Made by a program: the position numbers and the translations under genes | Shown here: piece after piece, positions 40,134 to 52,367 of the stretch | How positions within the stretch are numbered: position 1 is the stretch's first letter | Layout: each line of letters opens with the position of its first letter | Assembly (NCBI RefSeq): GCF_028640845.1 | Contig: NC_080539.1 | Span: 180,495,459-180,559,458, forward strand | Source: Ahaetulla prasina | Taxonomy: Eukaryota > Chordata > Lepidosauria > Squamata > Colubridae | Length of the DNA: 64,000 bases | Reading direction: 5' to 3' | The notes under the pieces: generated by a model | What the model saw: the letters and a program-made list of their open reading frames with translations, nothing else | Databases searched by the model: none | What the model was told of the DNA's origin: nothing

Positions 40134-40716
40134 CATATGTCTACTGCTCTTCCAGAGCCTGCATAATCGCTGAATGGTGATTGTAATGCCTCTATTGAAG
40201 CCAGGGGCCTAATCCCTCCTACAGCCCATAACAAAATGGCTCTAAGGGGAGCCCTAAGTGACTTCAGCAGAGGCTCTTGATTCTAGTAGATTAAAATGAT
40301 CAATAGGAGCTCAACTGATGTCATTTCCTGAACATCTCCTTGCCAACATTGTCAATGAAATATTGTAGAATGATTGTATAGTAAGACTTCTAGGAGAAGC
40401 GGAAACACATTTTGACATTGGGACAGGTAAATATGAACATATGGTGCTTCTGCAATGGGGATGAGGCAAAGACATGTCCTATAAAAAGGGTTAGTGGGAT
40501 GTTTTTGAGATGCCTTGATGAACCTCTAGTTTTGATCCCTTTTGTAGGACAATAATCTTCTTGAGGAGAAACTGAACAGCAAGTAAAACATCATCATGTA
40601 GTATGGCAACTATGAACATAACCAAACAATTCTTTAACATACATAACCATAGACATGCATATACCATAACCCACAACTATAGCCTTTTCCTCTTCCCAAT
40701 CTCTGCATCATAGTAT

Positions 40717-40723
40717 TTATCTA

Positions 40724-40804
<81 letters not shown>
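40717..40804. repeat. (GTCT)n(ATCT)n microsatellite
   Basis: About five GTCT units within a run of about fifteen ATCT units, nearly uninterrupted. Confidence 0.95.
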
Positions 40805-41913
40805 ATTGTATAAATTCATGATAATCCATTATGCATATTGCAGATAATATTTGTGTTTATTTGTATTGTTGACTTTTCCCCCAAAAATGTAAGTCTCCAG
40901 GCAATTTGTTGGATCAATAAGGCTAGACCAAATTTAAATGAGCCATTTTGACTTCGCAGCAATATTATTTTGCAAGGCAAGCATCTCTGCTCTGACAGCA
41001 GTTTTAGTACCCAATTCTGAAGTTTTAGATTACAACTGGCAGAAGAAAGATATAGACAAATCAAAGGAATGATATACCCTTTTTATATTCGGCAAATTGG
41101 TTGGAGATTATTTTGTTCTATATAAGAGTTGGACAGTAGTAGAGCCCAACTTTTATGCCACTGCCAGCTAAAACAAAACGTTGCTTACTTTTAGAAAGTG
41201 ACAAAATTAAACTTGAACAGTACTCTAAGGGTAGTGCATTAACAGATTAAATTACAACTGGCTGCATAAAGAAAACCCCTATTTTGTTCTATACATAATA
41301 TACTCAATTTTTCCTTCTGTTCAAGAAGGTATTTCTCAGTGTGTGCATGTTAAGAAAAACCCTATGACTAACATGCACTCTGTAAACCCATGTAGAAAAG
41401 TATTGAAGTGTAGCATTTTGCTTTGTACCTGCAATAGTCACCACATGGATTCCCAATCTCTTGGGCACACTTAATGTAACTCTTTGATTCATAGCTGTTC
41501 TTTGTTCTTTGCTGAAACATCTCCAACCTGATCCACTTCAGAAGTACTGAGAAGTCCGTTTCCAGCTGGTTGATTGCTGAAGTCCTTACAAACCTTCAGG
41601 GAACCAGGTTGGGAAATGCTTGTGAATTAGTTCCACTAAAGATGAAAGTTTATGAATTTTGTAAGGATTGAATGATCATCTGCTTATGTGACTTAAGAAG
41701 GAGAGAGGAAATCTATGACATCCTAGTAAATATACTAGGTGCTGGAAGAATAAATCTGGCAGCCAAGCTGAAATGGGCTACAACCCTGAAAGTTTATGAC
41801 TGTCCTACTAGGTTTTGACAAATGGCGGAAATGACTGGTATTTTAGATTGCAAAGCATGCCAATGTGTGGATAATTTTAGAGAATGAAGCACTGTTTATC
41901 TGTAACAATATGT
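40805..41913. other. Intergenic sequence, nothing recognised
   Basis: No exon or element with definable ends. Confidence 0.4.
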
Positions 41914-41927
41914 ATTATTATTATTAT

Positions 41928-41971
<44 letters not shown>
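41914..41971. repeat. (ATT)n(ACT)n trinucleotide repeat
   Basis: Five to six ATT units pass into about fourteen ACT units without interruption. Confidence 0.93.
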
Positions 41972-42058
41972 TGGTTAATCTTCAATTTGATTTACAATCT
42001 GGGACTGGTAAAAACTTAACAGTTCAAGTCCTAACCAAGGACCTAAGAGCTGATAAGG

Positions 42059-42478
42059 CAGGGGTGCCAAACTCGATTTCATTGAGGGACACATCAGGGT
42101 TGTGTTTGACCTCGGAGATCTGGGATGGGCATGGCCAGGTCAACATCACCCATATCAGGGGAGCCTATGGTGGCCCCAACGCTCTGCCAGTGAATGGGTT
42201 TTCCGAAAAAACAAGCCAAAAAGCCTCAAAAACAGGCTTAAAAAAGTCCTGAAAATGGGCCAAAAACAGCCTTGAAAACAGGCCAAAAAAAGCCTCGAAA
42301 ATTGGCCAAAAAAGGCCTGAAAAAAGGCCCGAAAACAGGGCATGCAGAGGCAAAAAAAAAAAAAAAAATGGCAGACAGGTGGGGGGTGCTTCAGCAATAT
42401 TCAGTGGATAAGATGCACAGACATTTTTGCCCCCTTTTGGGAGACAAAAAAGTGTGTCTTATAGTCCGAAAAATACGG
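42059..42478. mobile_element. Composite of hAT-like and mariner-like MITE pieces
   Basis: Starts CAGGGGTGCCAAACTCGATT, a hAT-type terminus. It passes into a GGCC-A6-GCCT repeat array (42204-42345), then a 15-17 base A run. It finishes with the AGTCCGAAAAATACGG end of the family complete at 24804-25142, followed by TA. The hAT right end and the mariner-like left end are not visible, so a deletion or nested insertion has fused them. Confidence 0.55.
42204..42345. repeat. A-rich minisatellite, period about 20
   Basis: Degenerate units of the form GGCCAAAAAAGCCTGAAAAC repeated about seven times; GGCC and AGCCT mark each unit. Confidence 0.75.
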
Positions 42479-42998
42479 TACTTTATGTGCGGCCAGAACC
42501 TGAAAATAACATTTAACACAGCAAAGTTCTTAAACAAAATGGCTCGGTTGAGATCTGCATATGTGGAACTGATTGGGGTAGATTGTAAAGGTGACACCAA
42601 AATATAATTTTATGTCATTTTCAACCGAGCCACATATTTATGAATTAAATTATTTTATATTTTATTCTATAACTATTGTATTTTATTCTGCTCTTCTTTT
42701 AAATTGTATAGGATTTTATTGGTGATATGTGTTTGAATCTTGTGCTTTGATATGGCCTATAGGCTAATCAATAAAGCTATAATAATAACCAGCTTTGGCA
42801 TCAAAATCAGCTGTTAGTCAGCAGGAGAAAAAGATCACCCTGCTCAGCATACCATTTTCAGAGGACTCAACATTAGTATTAAAATCTTATTGTAAAAGTT
42901 TTAAAATTCCAATTCTATCTGAACTTTTAGTCCATTTATAACTTTCTAGGATGAGAATTGCAGTTAGCTTTTTACGGTTTACTTAAGATTAAGATAAA

Positions 42999-43269
42999 GG
43001 GGTCCTTGAGTGGCGCAGGCTGCTAAACAGCCTGTTATTAACAACAGCTGCCTGCAATTATTACAGGCTCAGGTCTCATCAAGCCCAAGGTTGACTCAGC
43101 CTTCCATCCTTTATAAGGTAGGTAAAATGAGGACCCAGATTGTTGGGGGCAATAAGTTGACTTTGTATATAATATACAAATAGGATGAAGACTATTGCTT
43201 AACATAGTGTAAGCCGCCCTGAGTCTTCGGAGAAGGGCGGGGTATAAATGTAAAAAAAAAAAAAAAAGA
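42999..43269 (+). mobile_element. tRNA SINE with L2-type 3' hairpin tail
   Basis: The central body (AAGGTTGACTCAGCCTTCC, AAAATGAGGACCCAGATTGT) is that of the Sauria SINE. The 3' end, however, is GCCGCCCTGAGTCTTCGG...AGGGCGG (43213-43240), the L2 3' hairpin, followed by TATAAATG and an A18 tail. This implies mobilisation by L2 rather than BovB. Confidence 0.85.
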
Positions 43270-43381
43270 TTCTTTACCTTTTTAAGTTTATAATGAAAAA
43301 TTTCTTTCATTTGAAATTATATGAATCAGCTGAACACTAACCTGATGTTTTCACAGTTGTCATTCCAAAGGACTCTATAAT

Positions 43382-43645
43382 CAGTGGTGGGTTTCAAAAA
43401 TTTTTACTACGGGTTCTGTGGGTGTGGCTTGGTGGGCATGGCAGGGGAAGGATACTGTAAAATCTCCATTCCCACCCCACTCCAGGGGAAGGATACTGCA
43501 AAATCTCCATTTCCTCCTGAATAGCGGGGACTTGGGAGGCATAGGGGCGGGGGCAGTCAGAATTTTTATTACCAGTTCTCCGAACTACTCAGAATTTCCA
43601 CTACCAGTTCTCCAGAACTGGTCAGAATCTGCTGAAACCCACCTG
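43382..43645. mobile_element. hAT-like MITE (CAGTGGTGGG family, long form)
   Basis: 264 bp from CAGTGGTGGGTTTCAAAAA to GCTGAAACCCACCTG. The flanks TCTATAAT and TCTCTAAT agree at 7 of 8 positions. Two internal copies of GGGGAAGGATACTG; same long form as 50256-50531. Confidence 0.85.
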
Positions 43646-43885
43646 TCTCTAATAGCTTATAAGTAGTTAATGAGCAGTGAGAAGTAGTTAATTTCTAAAT
43701 TCTAAAGTAGTTAATTTCTTCTTCTTCCATGTCTAGATCAAACTTTAAAAGGCCAGAATGAAACCTCCTTTTTGGTTTTGCACTGACCAAAAATAAGTCA
43801 TTATTAGTACATATTTCTGGTAGTAGCTGACATACCAGCAGCTGTGTCTCTCCACATTCACATAGGTTGTTGTTATCCACTAAGA

Positions 43886-44050
43886 CAGTAGTGGAATTCA
43901 AATCCCATCACTACCAGTTTGCTCATGGGCACGCGCGCTTATGCGCGCAATGCTTCTGCACATGTGCAGAGACGTCCAGGTTGGTGGGTGGATCCTCCTG
44001 CTGCTACAGGTTCACCCGATCCAGGGCGAACCGGTAGCAACCCACCACTG
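43886..44050. mobile_element. hAT-like MITE (CAGTGGTGGG family, short form)
   Basis: 165 bp from CAGTAGTGGAATTCAAATCC to GTAGCAACCCACCACTG. Exact duplication CACTAAGA (43878-43885, 44051-44058). Close in layout to the 164-bp copy at 38835. Confidence 0.92.
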
Positions 44051-44058
44051 CACTAAGA

Positions 44059-45307
44059 GCCTCCACTTGAGTATATTGGTTTTACATTTAGGCACTCCAA
44101 TTCTCAACTTATTCAAATGTGATTAAAAAGTAAGGATTGCAAACTTAGTGTTCTACTGCAGTTATGAGCAAGATGGCTAATCCCATCATCTCTTGGTCCT
44201 CACATTTGCAGAAAACTGCTATGCTGAAGTCTCCTTGCAGGAAGCAGCTGTCCAGCTGTACAATATATGAGTGATTTTATGGGAAACTGGGTCTAATTGC
44301 CATAGTCTTCAATTTGCTATATATCCCCTGGAAATCACTGAGTTTACATATTCTTAAACAATATGATTAATTTTGTTTTCATTTAGTGAGATATATGAAT
44401 GAAAATGTGCAAAATATAGTTTATGAATTAGTGTGATATGTTAATTTGGATAATTGTGGCTTATTTACAAATCATAAACTATGGTTCAGCACAATTTGTA
44501 ATCACTCTGTTGTGTTTTCTTTTATAAAAAATTGCAAGAAAGCCAAAGTTTAGTTTTTCTTTTAAAATATTTGCCAGAGGTAAAAATCAAATACAGTTGA
44601 GCTCGATACGTATTGTACATGCTAGAGGTTTTTTTTTTAAAAAAAATCATTTTTAGATATGGCTGTTCACTTTAGTTGACTTCATATCATTTTGTAGCCG
44701 CCATATGACTGAACATTTGTTTTATTGCATCTTACAGTTTATGATGAGGAAATTATGCTAAATTGCCCAGGGGAATGGTTGTGATTAAACTATTTGTTGT
44801 TGTTTCCTCAACTAAATTAACTTATTCCCCAAAAGAACCATACCTGGAATGTAGACATAATGTTCTGATATATTTCTCAAATGATTGGAATCTGGGGAAG
44901 AGACAGTGCGCTCTCTTCCCCCCCACCCTCCATCTTCAGTTTGTTGGATAACACAACTTTGGGCTGCCTTGCAAATCTAACCTTGTGATTTACGTCACTT
45001 AAATGGTTGATCTGGTTTACTTCCTGATAAACTGGCAGAGGCTTTAAAACTCCTCTCTTTGCAATGCTGAGTTTGTATGAAGCATCAGATCTTATCAAAT
45101 GAAGTCCACTTCACATACAAAAATCTCAGCAACCCCCCCCACCCACAAGGTTCTTTTCCCAAACTTTTAGTTCTTTGGAACTTTGGAGGCACAAATGAGA
45201 CTGATTCCTTAAAATACAAGATTTCCCCTTCAATAAAATCCTTCCATATCATTTTCTAAACAGACAGACTGTTGTGTCATACAAGTCTTTAGGAACAGCC
45301 ATACTTT
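44059..45307. other. Intergenic sequence, nothing recognised
   Basis: No exon or element with definable ends. Confidence 0.4.
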
Positions 45308-45319
45308 AGCATAATTAAT

Positions 45320-45939
45320 TTTTTTTAATTACTTTTTTCTAACATTACAAACAAAGAAAAGAAAAAAAAATACATTATTCCACCCTTGTGCTATACATAA
45401 AAAAGGAAGATTTGGGTCTTCGGATATGTCCTCATGATTGCCAAAATCCACGTTCTCGAGGTACAGGTACTGAGGCGTCCAATTTTCCAAGCGCATAGTC
45501 CACGAATGGTTTCCAAATCTTCCAGAAAGTATCTTCTTTATACACACCACTTCTAATTTTAATATCACATGTCATTTTATCATTTAAAGCTAATTTCCAC
45601 ATTTCAGAATTCCACTCTTCTATTCTAAAAATCACATCTAGTTTCCAATATCTAGCTATTATATTTCTACCTATTATAATCATAATTCTAATCAATTCTT
45701 TTTCATATTTTGTTAATTCTATTTCCTTAATTACCAACAATAATATAGTTTCCACTCTCAATGTTATTACTTTCCCCATCATTTCAAATATCATTTTCTC
45801 CAACTGTTGCCAAAACTTTTTAACCTTATCACATTTATACCACATATGTTCATAAGTCCCCAATTCCATATCACATCTCCAACATTTTTTACTAATTTTT
45901 TTATCCATTTGTGACAATCTTACTGGAGTCAAATACTCC
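45320..45939 (-). mobile_element. 5'-truncated L1 with 12-bp duplication
   Basis: 620 bp flanked by the exact duplication AGCATAATTAAT (45308-45319, 45940-45951). On the minus strand it encodes the C-terminal tail of L1 ORF2 with the Cys/His motif CWRCDMELGTYEHMWYKC, up to a stop at 45432, then a short 3' UTR and A-rich end. Sequence differs enough from the L1 at 9594-15246 to suggest another subfamily. Confidence 0.92.
45432..45939 (-). pseudogene. L1 ORF2 C-terminal fragment
   Basis: About 169 codons remain open to the natural stop, starting inside the region just before the Cys/His motif. Residues further upstream in the same frame (45940-46010) are flanking genomic DNA, not L1. Lacks endonuclease and polymerase, so inert. 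Confidence 0.85.
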
Positions 45940-45951
45940 AGCATAATTAAT

Positions 45952-46729
45952 AAAATAAAGAAAATATGGTCAGGATGTCTTATGCTGTAGCAAGACAATA
46001 ATAAAAACATTGTTTTTATAACTCTATAGGGCTCAACATGTCCATAATTGTTATTGTATGAGGAGACCTGTGATAGTCTAAGTAGTCAAAAAGTAGGAGT
46101 CTAATAACATCTTTTCAGACAAGCATGTTTTATCAAAAAGCATTTTACTTATCAGATTCCTTCTGCTTTTTCACATAATTGCCAAGTTATTCTTAAACAC
46201 TGAAGTCTGAATTCATCCCTTTAGAATGGCATTGGCATCTTAACAGATTGTATATAGAAGGGTAAGCAATCTTTTAAATAAAACTAGGTAGACAGAATTT
46301 TTAATGGTATGAATCCTGTTTGCTGCTTGCCTTTTTGGTATAATTACCTTCTCTCAAAGTTTTGCTTTTATTCTGAGGGCTGCTCAACTTAATTCGAATT
46401 AGAATTAGTCATATATACAGTGAACCACAACAGAACCTACTGAAAACAGTGGGATTTAAATTAAGCATGACTAACTTGACACAAATTCCAAAGGTTTCAG
46501 TGGACCTACTGACTGCAATTACATCCAGTTTTAAGGTTTTTTTTTAATGCACTCCATAAATGCCTATACAGTTTTAATGATCAGTTCTGAAAAACGGTCC
46601 TAAACCCCCTCTTTAAATATTTTGCTAAACTAGAACGGAAGGTGATTCTAATTGGGACTGCACACTGACCTATTCTGATACGCTTTCTCCTTTTGCTGGT
46701 TGAAGTCATGGTCTGAAAGGAGTTTTGTG
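45952..46729. other. Intergenic sequence, nothing recognised
   Basis: No exon or element with definable ends. Confidence 0.4.
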
Positions 46730-47715
46730 CATGTGCGTTCAACAAAGTATTTAACAAAGTGTCCCATGACATTCTGAATAACCAACTAATTAAATATAAG
46801 CTAACTAATACAATGATTTTTTTTAAAAAAAAGGCTGGTTTAAAAATTGTACTCATAAGAGTGCTAATGAATGATTCCTCATCAAAATGCAAAAAGGTTA
46901 CCCTGGGCCTTGCAGACTTCAGAGTTTTTCATACAGATTTAGATGAAGATATAGACAGAATGTTTATCAAATACGTAGTGACACAGAATAGGGTGGAGTA
47001 CCCTATAAGAAATAAATAGCATTCAAAACAATCTTGATACTTTAGAGAAATTGGCTGAAAATAACATAATGACATTTAACAGAGACAAATGCAAAATTCT
47101 CTACTTAGAAAACAGAAATCAAACACACATGTATAAGTTTGGGGATACTTGGCTTGGTAACAGTATTTATGGAAGAAATCTTGGCACAACAGTTGGTAAC
47201 TAATTTAATATGAGTCAGCAGTATGCTGTGGCAGCAAAAACTGGTAAATGCAATTTTAGGCTGCATGCATCATAGAAGTATGGTTTCCAAATCGCAGGCA
47301 GTAATTGTTCCACTTCGTTCTGTGTTTGTTAGATCCCAGTTATCATCACTATGCTTTAAAAAGACTTCAAACAAGAAGTCTCAGAGAAATGCAACAAGGA
47401 TGACTAGGGCACAAGAAATGTAATTTTAAGAAAAGAAATATACATAGGAGAAAATACACAGAAGGAAAATGGTCAAGACTGTTCTCAATAATCCCAGCAG
47501 GCAGGACACAAAATAATGAAATCAGTTATTGGAAAGCAGATTCTGATTTGATGATCAAAAATGCTTTGTAACAGTAGAACAGTTGATGAAAGAAATTTCT
47601 GGGTGCGTTCAAAGAGACTCTTTGCAGTCGTCTCTCTGGGATTTCTGGACTGAGGATGGGGTCAGTTTAATGGCCTGAAGGATTCTTTTTAACTCTAGGA
47701 TTCTTAGATTTAATG
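46730..47715 (+). mobile_element. Old CR1 LINE, degenerate
   Basis: Scattered frames read as CR1 reverse transcriptase: FNKVSHDIL-like at about 46745, TDLDEDIDRMF at 46935, MTFNRDKCKILYLENRN at about 47070, MSQQYAVAAKT at about 47212, and ASRSMVSKSQAVIVPL at about 47270. The end resembles a CR1 3' UTR (TGGCCTGAAGGATTC...GGATTCTTAG). Many stops and frame changes mark it as ancient. Confidence 0.75.
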
Positions 47716-48200
47716 TAAAAGTAACGTCCCATTCATCATGCTTTCTTTCATAACGCTCAATACACAAAAATGGTAGAGTTTAAGTCGCTGGCAAAGACAC
47801 AACAAACAGGATAGGGATGGAGAGAGAAAGACGTTTAAACACTGATGAGTTTAAATATTTTGCTGCCTGAGTTGAATGAAAAATACCTTATCTTTTTCAT
47901 TGGAGGCTTTTAGATCTTACACAGTTATTGCAAAGATAAAAATGAGGATCCCTTTATCTCTTAGAAGAGAGACAACATATAAATATAATAGATAAAAATG
48001 AATAGTGGTAAAACCACAATTAACTGTCTTTGCATGACTTGCTGGGATTGTAGGATATGATTCCCAGGTTAACCAAACCCTGGATTACTGATACAATTTT
48101 AAGGGCTGTTTTATTTGTTTATTTGGTCAGTTTATGCAGCCAACCTCTTAAAGATGGATGGCAGAGCAGCATACAATTAAAATAACAACAACACATATAA
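47716..48200. other. Intergenic sequence, nothing recognised
   Basis: No exon or element with definable ends. Confidence 0.4.
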
Positions 48201-48433
48201 GAGGTGTGATGATGTGGTTATTAGAAAGTAGTATTGCAGGCTAACTCTACCAACTGCCAGCAGTTCAATCCTGATTGGCTCAAGATTGACTCAGTCTTCC
48301 ATCTTTACAAGGTCAGTAAAATGAGGACCCAGATTGTTGTGGGCAATTTTTTGCTGACTCTGTAAACTGCTTAGAGAGAGGGCTATAAAGCACTATGAAG
48401 CAGTATATCGGTCTAGGTGCTATTGCTATTACT
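48201..48433 (+). mobile_element. Sauria SINE
   Basis: GTGGTTATTAGAAAGTAG head, AAGATTGACTCAGTCTTCC and AAAATGAGGACCCAGATTGT body, TAGGTGCTATTGCTATTAC tail. Diverged but complete. Confidence 0.88.
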
Positions 48434-49284
48434 ACACACGAATCCAAAGCCATCATAAAATATAATAAAATATAATAAAGCCAAAAGGAATTTAACAATC
48501 AGAAGACACAAATCAGAGATGTTCACAAATGATCCTGATTTTTATGGAAAAAGTCCTCTTTTGACTTGGAAGGCTTTTGTAACTATAGTCCAAATTCCAG
48601 TCTTAGGTAGGATAACTCAAAATATATTTGAATAAAACTGATCTGATTTTCTTACAGAACAGTCCTGACCTCACTAACTGAAATACATCTTAAACTGACC
48701 CCATGTTTAAGCCTTGGCATGTGTTATTCCTTTCCCAATGAAGTTAAGTATTATATGATTCTTAGCTACTGGTCATATCTGCCAAAAAGCTTTCAGAGAA
48801 TTTCTTCACCATGTTACAAATTTTATGAGTCATATCAAAAACTGGGAAATGATTCAACTAGAAGCTTTGGGTTAATTTGTAGATCTCAATAATGACTTGT
48901 TGTCTCATGTATTATTGTAATATTGGACTGTCCTACTACAAGAATGCTTTCTGGTATAAAATAACAAATATCTGCAAACAAGCCAGCCAATAATGAAGCA
49001 GTAGAAAAAGTACCCATGCCTTTCCCTACTGCATACAAAGTGGCAGGCACATGTTGGATGTAATGGCAGTGCAAAAACCAAAGGCCCCCAGTCTGTGCTC
49101 TGTGCCCAAATAATCCTATGCAAAGAAATTCTGATTGAATTTAGATTAGAAATTCATCTTTTGAAGCAGACATGAGTTGATCTGAGCTTGGGATCTGATG
49201 GCCAAATCACTTTATTGTGAGTTAGTTCAAGGCTGAATCTGCAAAAGATGTGTCCATAGGCTACAATGGGGAATGTGATGAATA
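48434..49284. other. Intergenic sequence, nothing recognised
   Basis: No exon or element with definable ends. Confidence 0.4.
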
Positions 49285-49292
49285 CCCTAGAA

Positions 49293-49819
49293 CAGTGGTA
49301 GTCAACCTGGTCCCTACCACCCACTAGTGGGCGTTCCAGCTTTCATGATGGGTGGTAGGGGTTTTGTCTGATACTGAAGCACTTTCCTTTTTTTAAATTT
49401 AATTGACTTTAAAAAAAAATTTCATAGCATTTCATAGCATTAATGAAAACATTTTCATTAGGTTTTCATAAAATTCCCTGTGACAATTTAAATTTCTGAC
49501 AATATACTATTCGTATCACCTGCGCATAAGTTTAGTTCACGTTACATAAGTGAAGCTAAATGGTGCTATAGTTGGACCACAAACGAAAGAGCTTCGTCCC
49601 AGAATAGCTTGTGCATCTCCCCCCACACCACCCAGCTGTAACAGATAGGAAGAGATGGTAGCCGGCGCGCCCCCCCAAACCCAATCCACGATGCGCGAGA
49701 GGCATGCGCAGATGACGATACACGGCGTATTACTGTGGAACTGGTGGGCAGTTAGAAAATTTTACTACTAACAGAGATACAAAAGTGGGCAGTAGGTATA
49801 AAAAGGTTGATTACCCCTG
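49293..49819. mobile_element. hAT-like MITE, 527 bp, 8-bp duplication
   Basis: Starts CAGTGGTAGTCAACCTGGTC and ends AAAAAGGTTGATTACCCCTG. Exact duplication CCCTAGAA (49285-49292, 49820-49827). CACCCACTAGTGGGCG near the left is a local palindrome. No coding capacity. Confidence 0.93.
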
Positions 49820-50255
49820 CCCTAGAAGAATGCCTGAGAGGGCTTCACATTTGGGTAGAATGAGATGAAATGCATCCTCCATACTCTGCAAAAAAAATTT
49901 AAAAGATGGTTCTAGCCCAATTTTTTTTTCTTGCCCAGATTTCAAAAAGAATGAAATTAATTAAACTCAAGCAAAATTCCACAGTGGATCACATGATCTG
50001 GAATGTGGCTATGCTACACCATTCCAAATATGGTAATCTTAATGGGATATTTCTTCTCTATTGGAGAGAAACCCTCCAGCTAGCAATAGTGAAGTAAAAG
50101 CTATGACTTGAGTCTCAGAGTGTGGTGGGTTTGCAAATATTATTAATCATGGGGATAGTTTCACTATCACCAAACAGATCCAAGAAGGTGAAGCTAAAGC
50201 ACTTTTCATACTTGCTTTCAGATGGTGTAGATACAGAAATAGTATACTTCCTGAT

Positions 50256-50531
50256 CAGTGGTGGGATTCAAAAAAATTTTCTACCAGTTCTCTGGGCGTG
50301 GCTTGGTGGGTGTGGCAGGGGAAGGATACTGTAAAATCCCCATTCCCTCCCCACTCCAAGGGAAGGTTACTGCAAAATCCCCATTTCCTCCTGATCAGCT
50401 GGGACTTGAGAGGCAGAGAATAGATGGGGGCAGGGCCAGTCAGAGGTGGTATTTACTGATTCTCTAAACTACTCAAAATTTCCACAACTGGTTCTCCAGA
50501 ACTGGCCGGAACCTGCTGAATAATACCTCTG
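50256..50531. mobile_element. hAT-like MITE (CAGTGGTGGG family, long form)
   Basis: 276 bp from CAGTGGTGGGATTCAAAAA to GCTGAATAATACCTCTG. Exact duplication TTCCTGAT (50248-50255, 50532-50539). Closely matches 43382-43645. Confidence 0.93.
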
Positions 50532-51334
50532 TTCCTGATGCAGCTAGGGTAATCTTCTTCAAGGTGACAGCTCTTGGGAAGTGATCATCAATTTTCCTAA
50601 ACGAGAAAAAGGAAGAATTTCCACCAGTAGCTGAACACCCAAACATGTTAGTCAAATGTCCCAGAGAAACCCCCAATTGTTTGAAAAAACAATGAATAAC
50701 AATCTTGAAATGCTGATTCTGTCAGAAGGTTACACTGAGTACAGTACATGAACTTAAAACCTTGATTATCTGTTGGAATCGGCCAAAATGCAAGGTTGGA
50801 ATGAAGGAGTACAAATATTTTTTTATTCCTGCTGACATAGTCCTTGTAGAGGTTTTAGACGACACTGTCCTCTTAACAACTGTGTTATTCATAATAATCA
50901 AACACACATATTTTTAAACAGCCTCTGCCAAATTTTACTATTAGACTGATTACCTTCCACACTCTTTTATTTTTCCTGCAGTCTTCATTGTCTCAAACTT
51001 CCGTTCTTTCCAGTGATGGGATTCTAATTTTTTAACAACCGGTTCTCTGCCCTAATGACTGGTTGGGTGGGCGTGGCTGGGTGGGTGGGCATGTGATTGG
51101 GTGGGCCTGGCCAGCTCAATGTCACTCACATCAAGGGGTGCCTCTCCTGGCCCCTCCCCTCCCAGCCACTCCTTATCATGCCCAGCCTCTATATCTATAT
51201 CTATAGTTCTGTAAAAATATTTACCTTTTCAACTTTATTATCTGCATCTACATACTATAAATGTACTTTCATGGACCACTGAAAGGAAGAAATAGCTCAC
51301 TGCCCAAGAGTGTGATAGGCAGGTCACAAAACAG

Positions 51335-51720
51335 GCTTTTGAGGGACTGGCACAAAGAAGGCCCCCCCCAATGTATTTTCCAAAAAAGCAGAAGGCAAAA
51401 CAAGAAGCAATGGATGGAAAGTGAACAAAGAGAGAAGCAACCTAAAAATAAGGAGAAACTTCCTGACAGTGAGAACAATTAACCAGTGGAACTGCTTGTC
51501 TCCAGAAGTTCTGGGTGCTCAGACACTGGAAGTTTTTCTAAAAAGACTGGACAGCCATTTCTCTGAAATGGTATAGGATGCCCCCACCTCAAGATCCCTT
51601 CTAAGTGTTATTTTGCTATTCAGACATCTTTTCCAGGCCCTCCATTCAGATTTTGGCATCCTCAGTTTTCCTACCTGAGCAGGGGGTTGGACTAGAAGAC
51701 CTCATTCATTTTAATAAGGT
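51335..51720 (+). mobile_element. CR1-type LINE 3' fragment
   Basis: A frame reading EKLPDSENN-region and NQWNCLSPEVLGAQTLEVF matches the end of CR1-like reverse transcriptase. It is followed by GAGCAGGGGGTTGGACTAG (about 51679), a hallmark of CR1 3' UTRs. The frame is broken. Confidence 0.75.
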
Positions 51721-52367
51721 TTTTAGAAACCTGTAGTTGAAAGTTCTTCATGTCTCCTTACCCTGAAGACCCAAACTCACTCCTTCTCCCTCCCTCCCTC
51801 TCTCTCTCACACACACACATATACTTGTGGATTCACAGACATCCTGACTTTGGCTGTAAGAACTGCAGGCAGCTTTCCCGGCCATGCTGTTCCTTCTCCC
51901 GCCACTTCATGCTAGGTGGGAGGCCCATGCGGTGGCGGCAGAAGGCAAGCTGAAGAGTGGCAGTGCCACCATTGGCAGAAGGCGGAAGGCAGAAGGCAGA
52001 AGGCGAGCTGCAGAGTGGTGGTGGTGGTGGTCCAGGGCGGTGGGCAGATGTCTTGCATGCGCACACCACAGCAGAGCAGCAGTCTTGGCCCCAGTGTGGC
52101 ATTTCCCCTGAGGGCTGCTTGCCCACCTACTGGCTGGGCTGGGCTGGCAGTGGCACATGCCCCTGTCACAGGCTGGATGCTGGACCCAAGGCAGAGGGGA
52201 AAGTGAGCGGCAGTCACTTGGCGGCACCGCAGAAGCCGAGCACGCCAGGCCCAAAAGGTGAGTAAGCTTTACCATGTCCACTCGAGGCAGCTTTTCAGCT
52301 GAATGCAGCGGGTCTCCCTGCCCCGCCATCGGCATCAGCCTTACCTTCCAGAGCTTCCACACACTTC

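Noticed and set aside
46759..47423. Host gene exons in 46.7-47.4 kb
   Set aside because: The frames read as decayed CR1 reverse transcriptase rather than a host protein.
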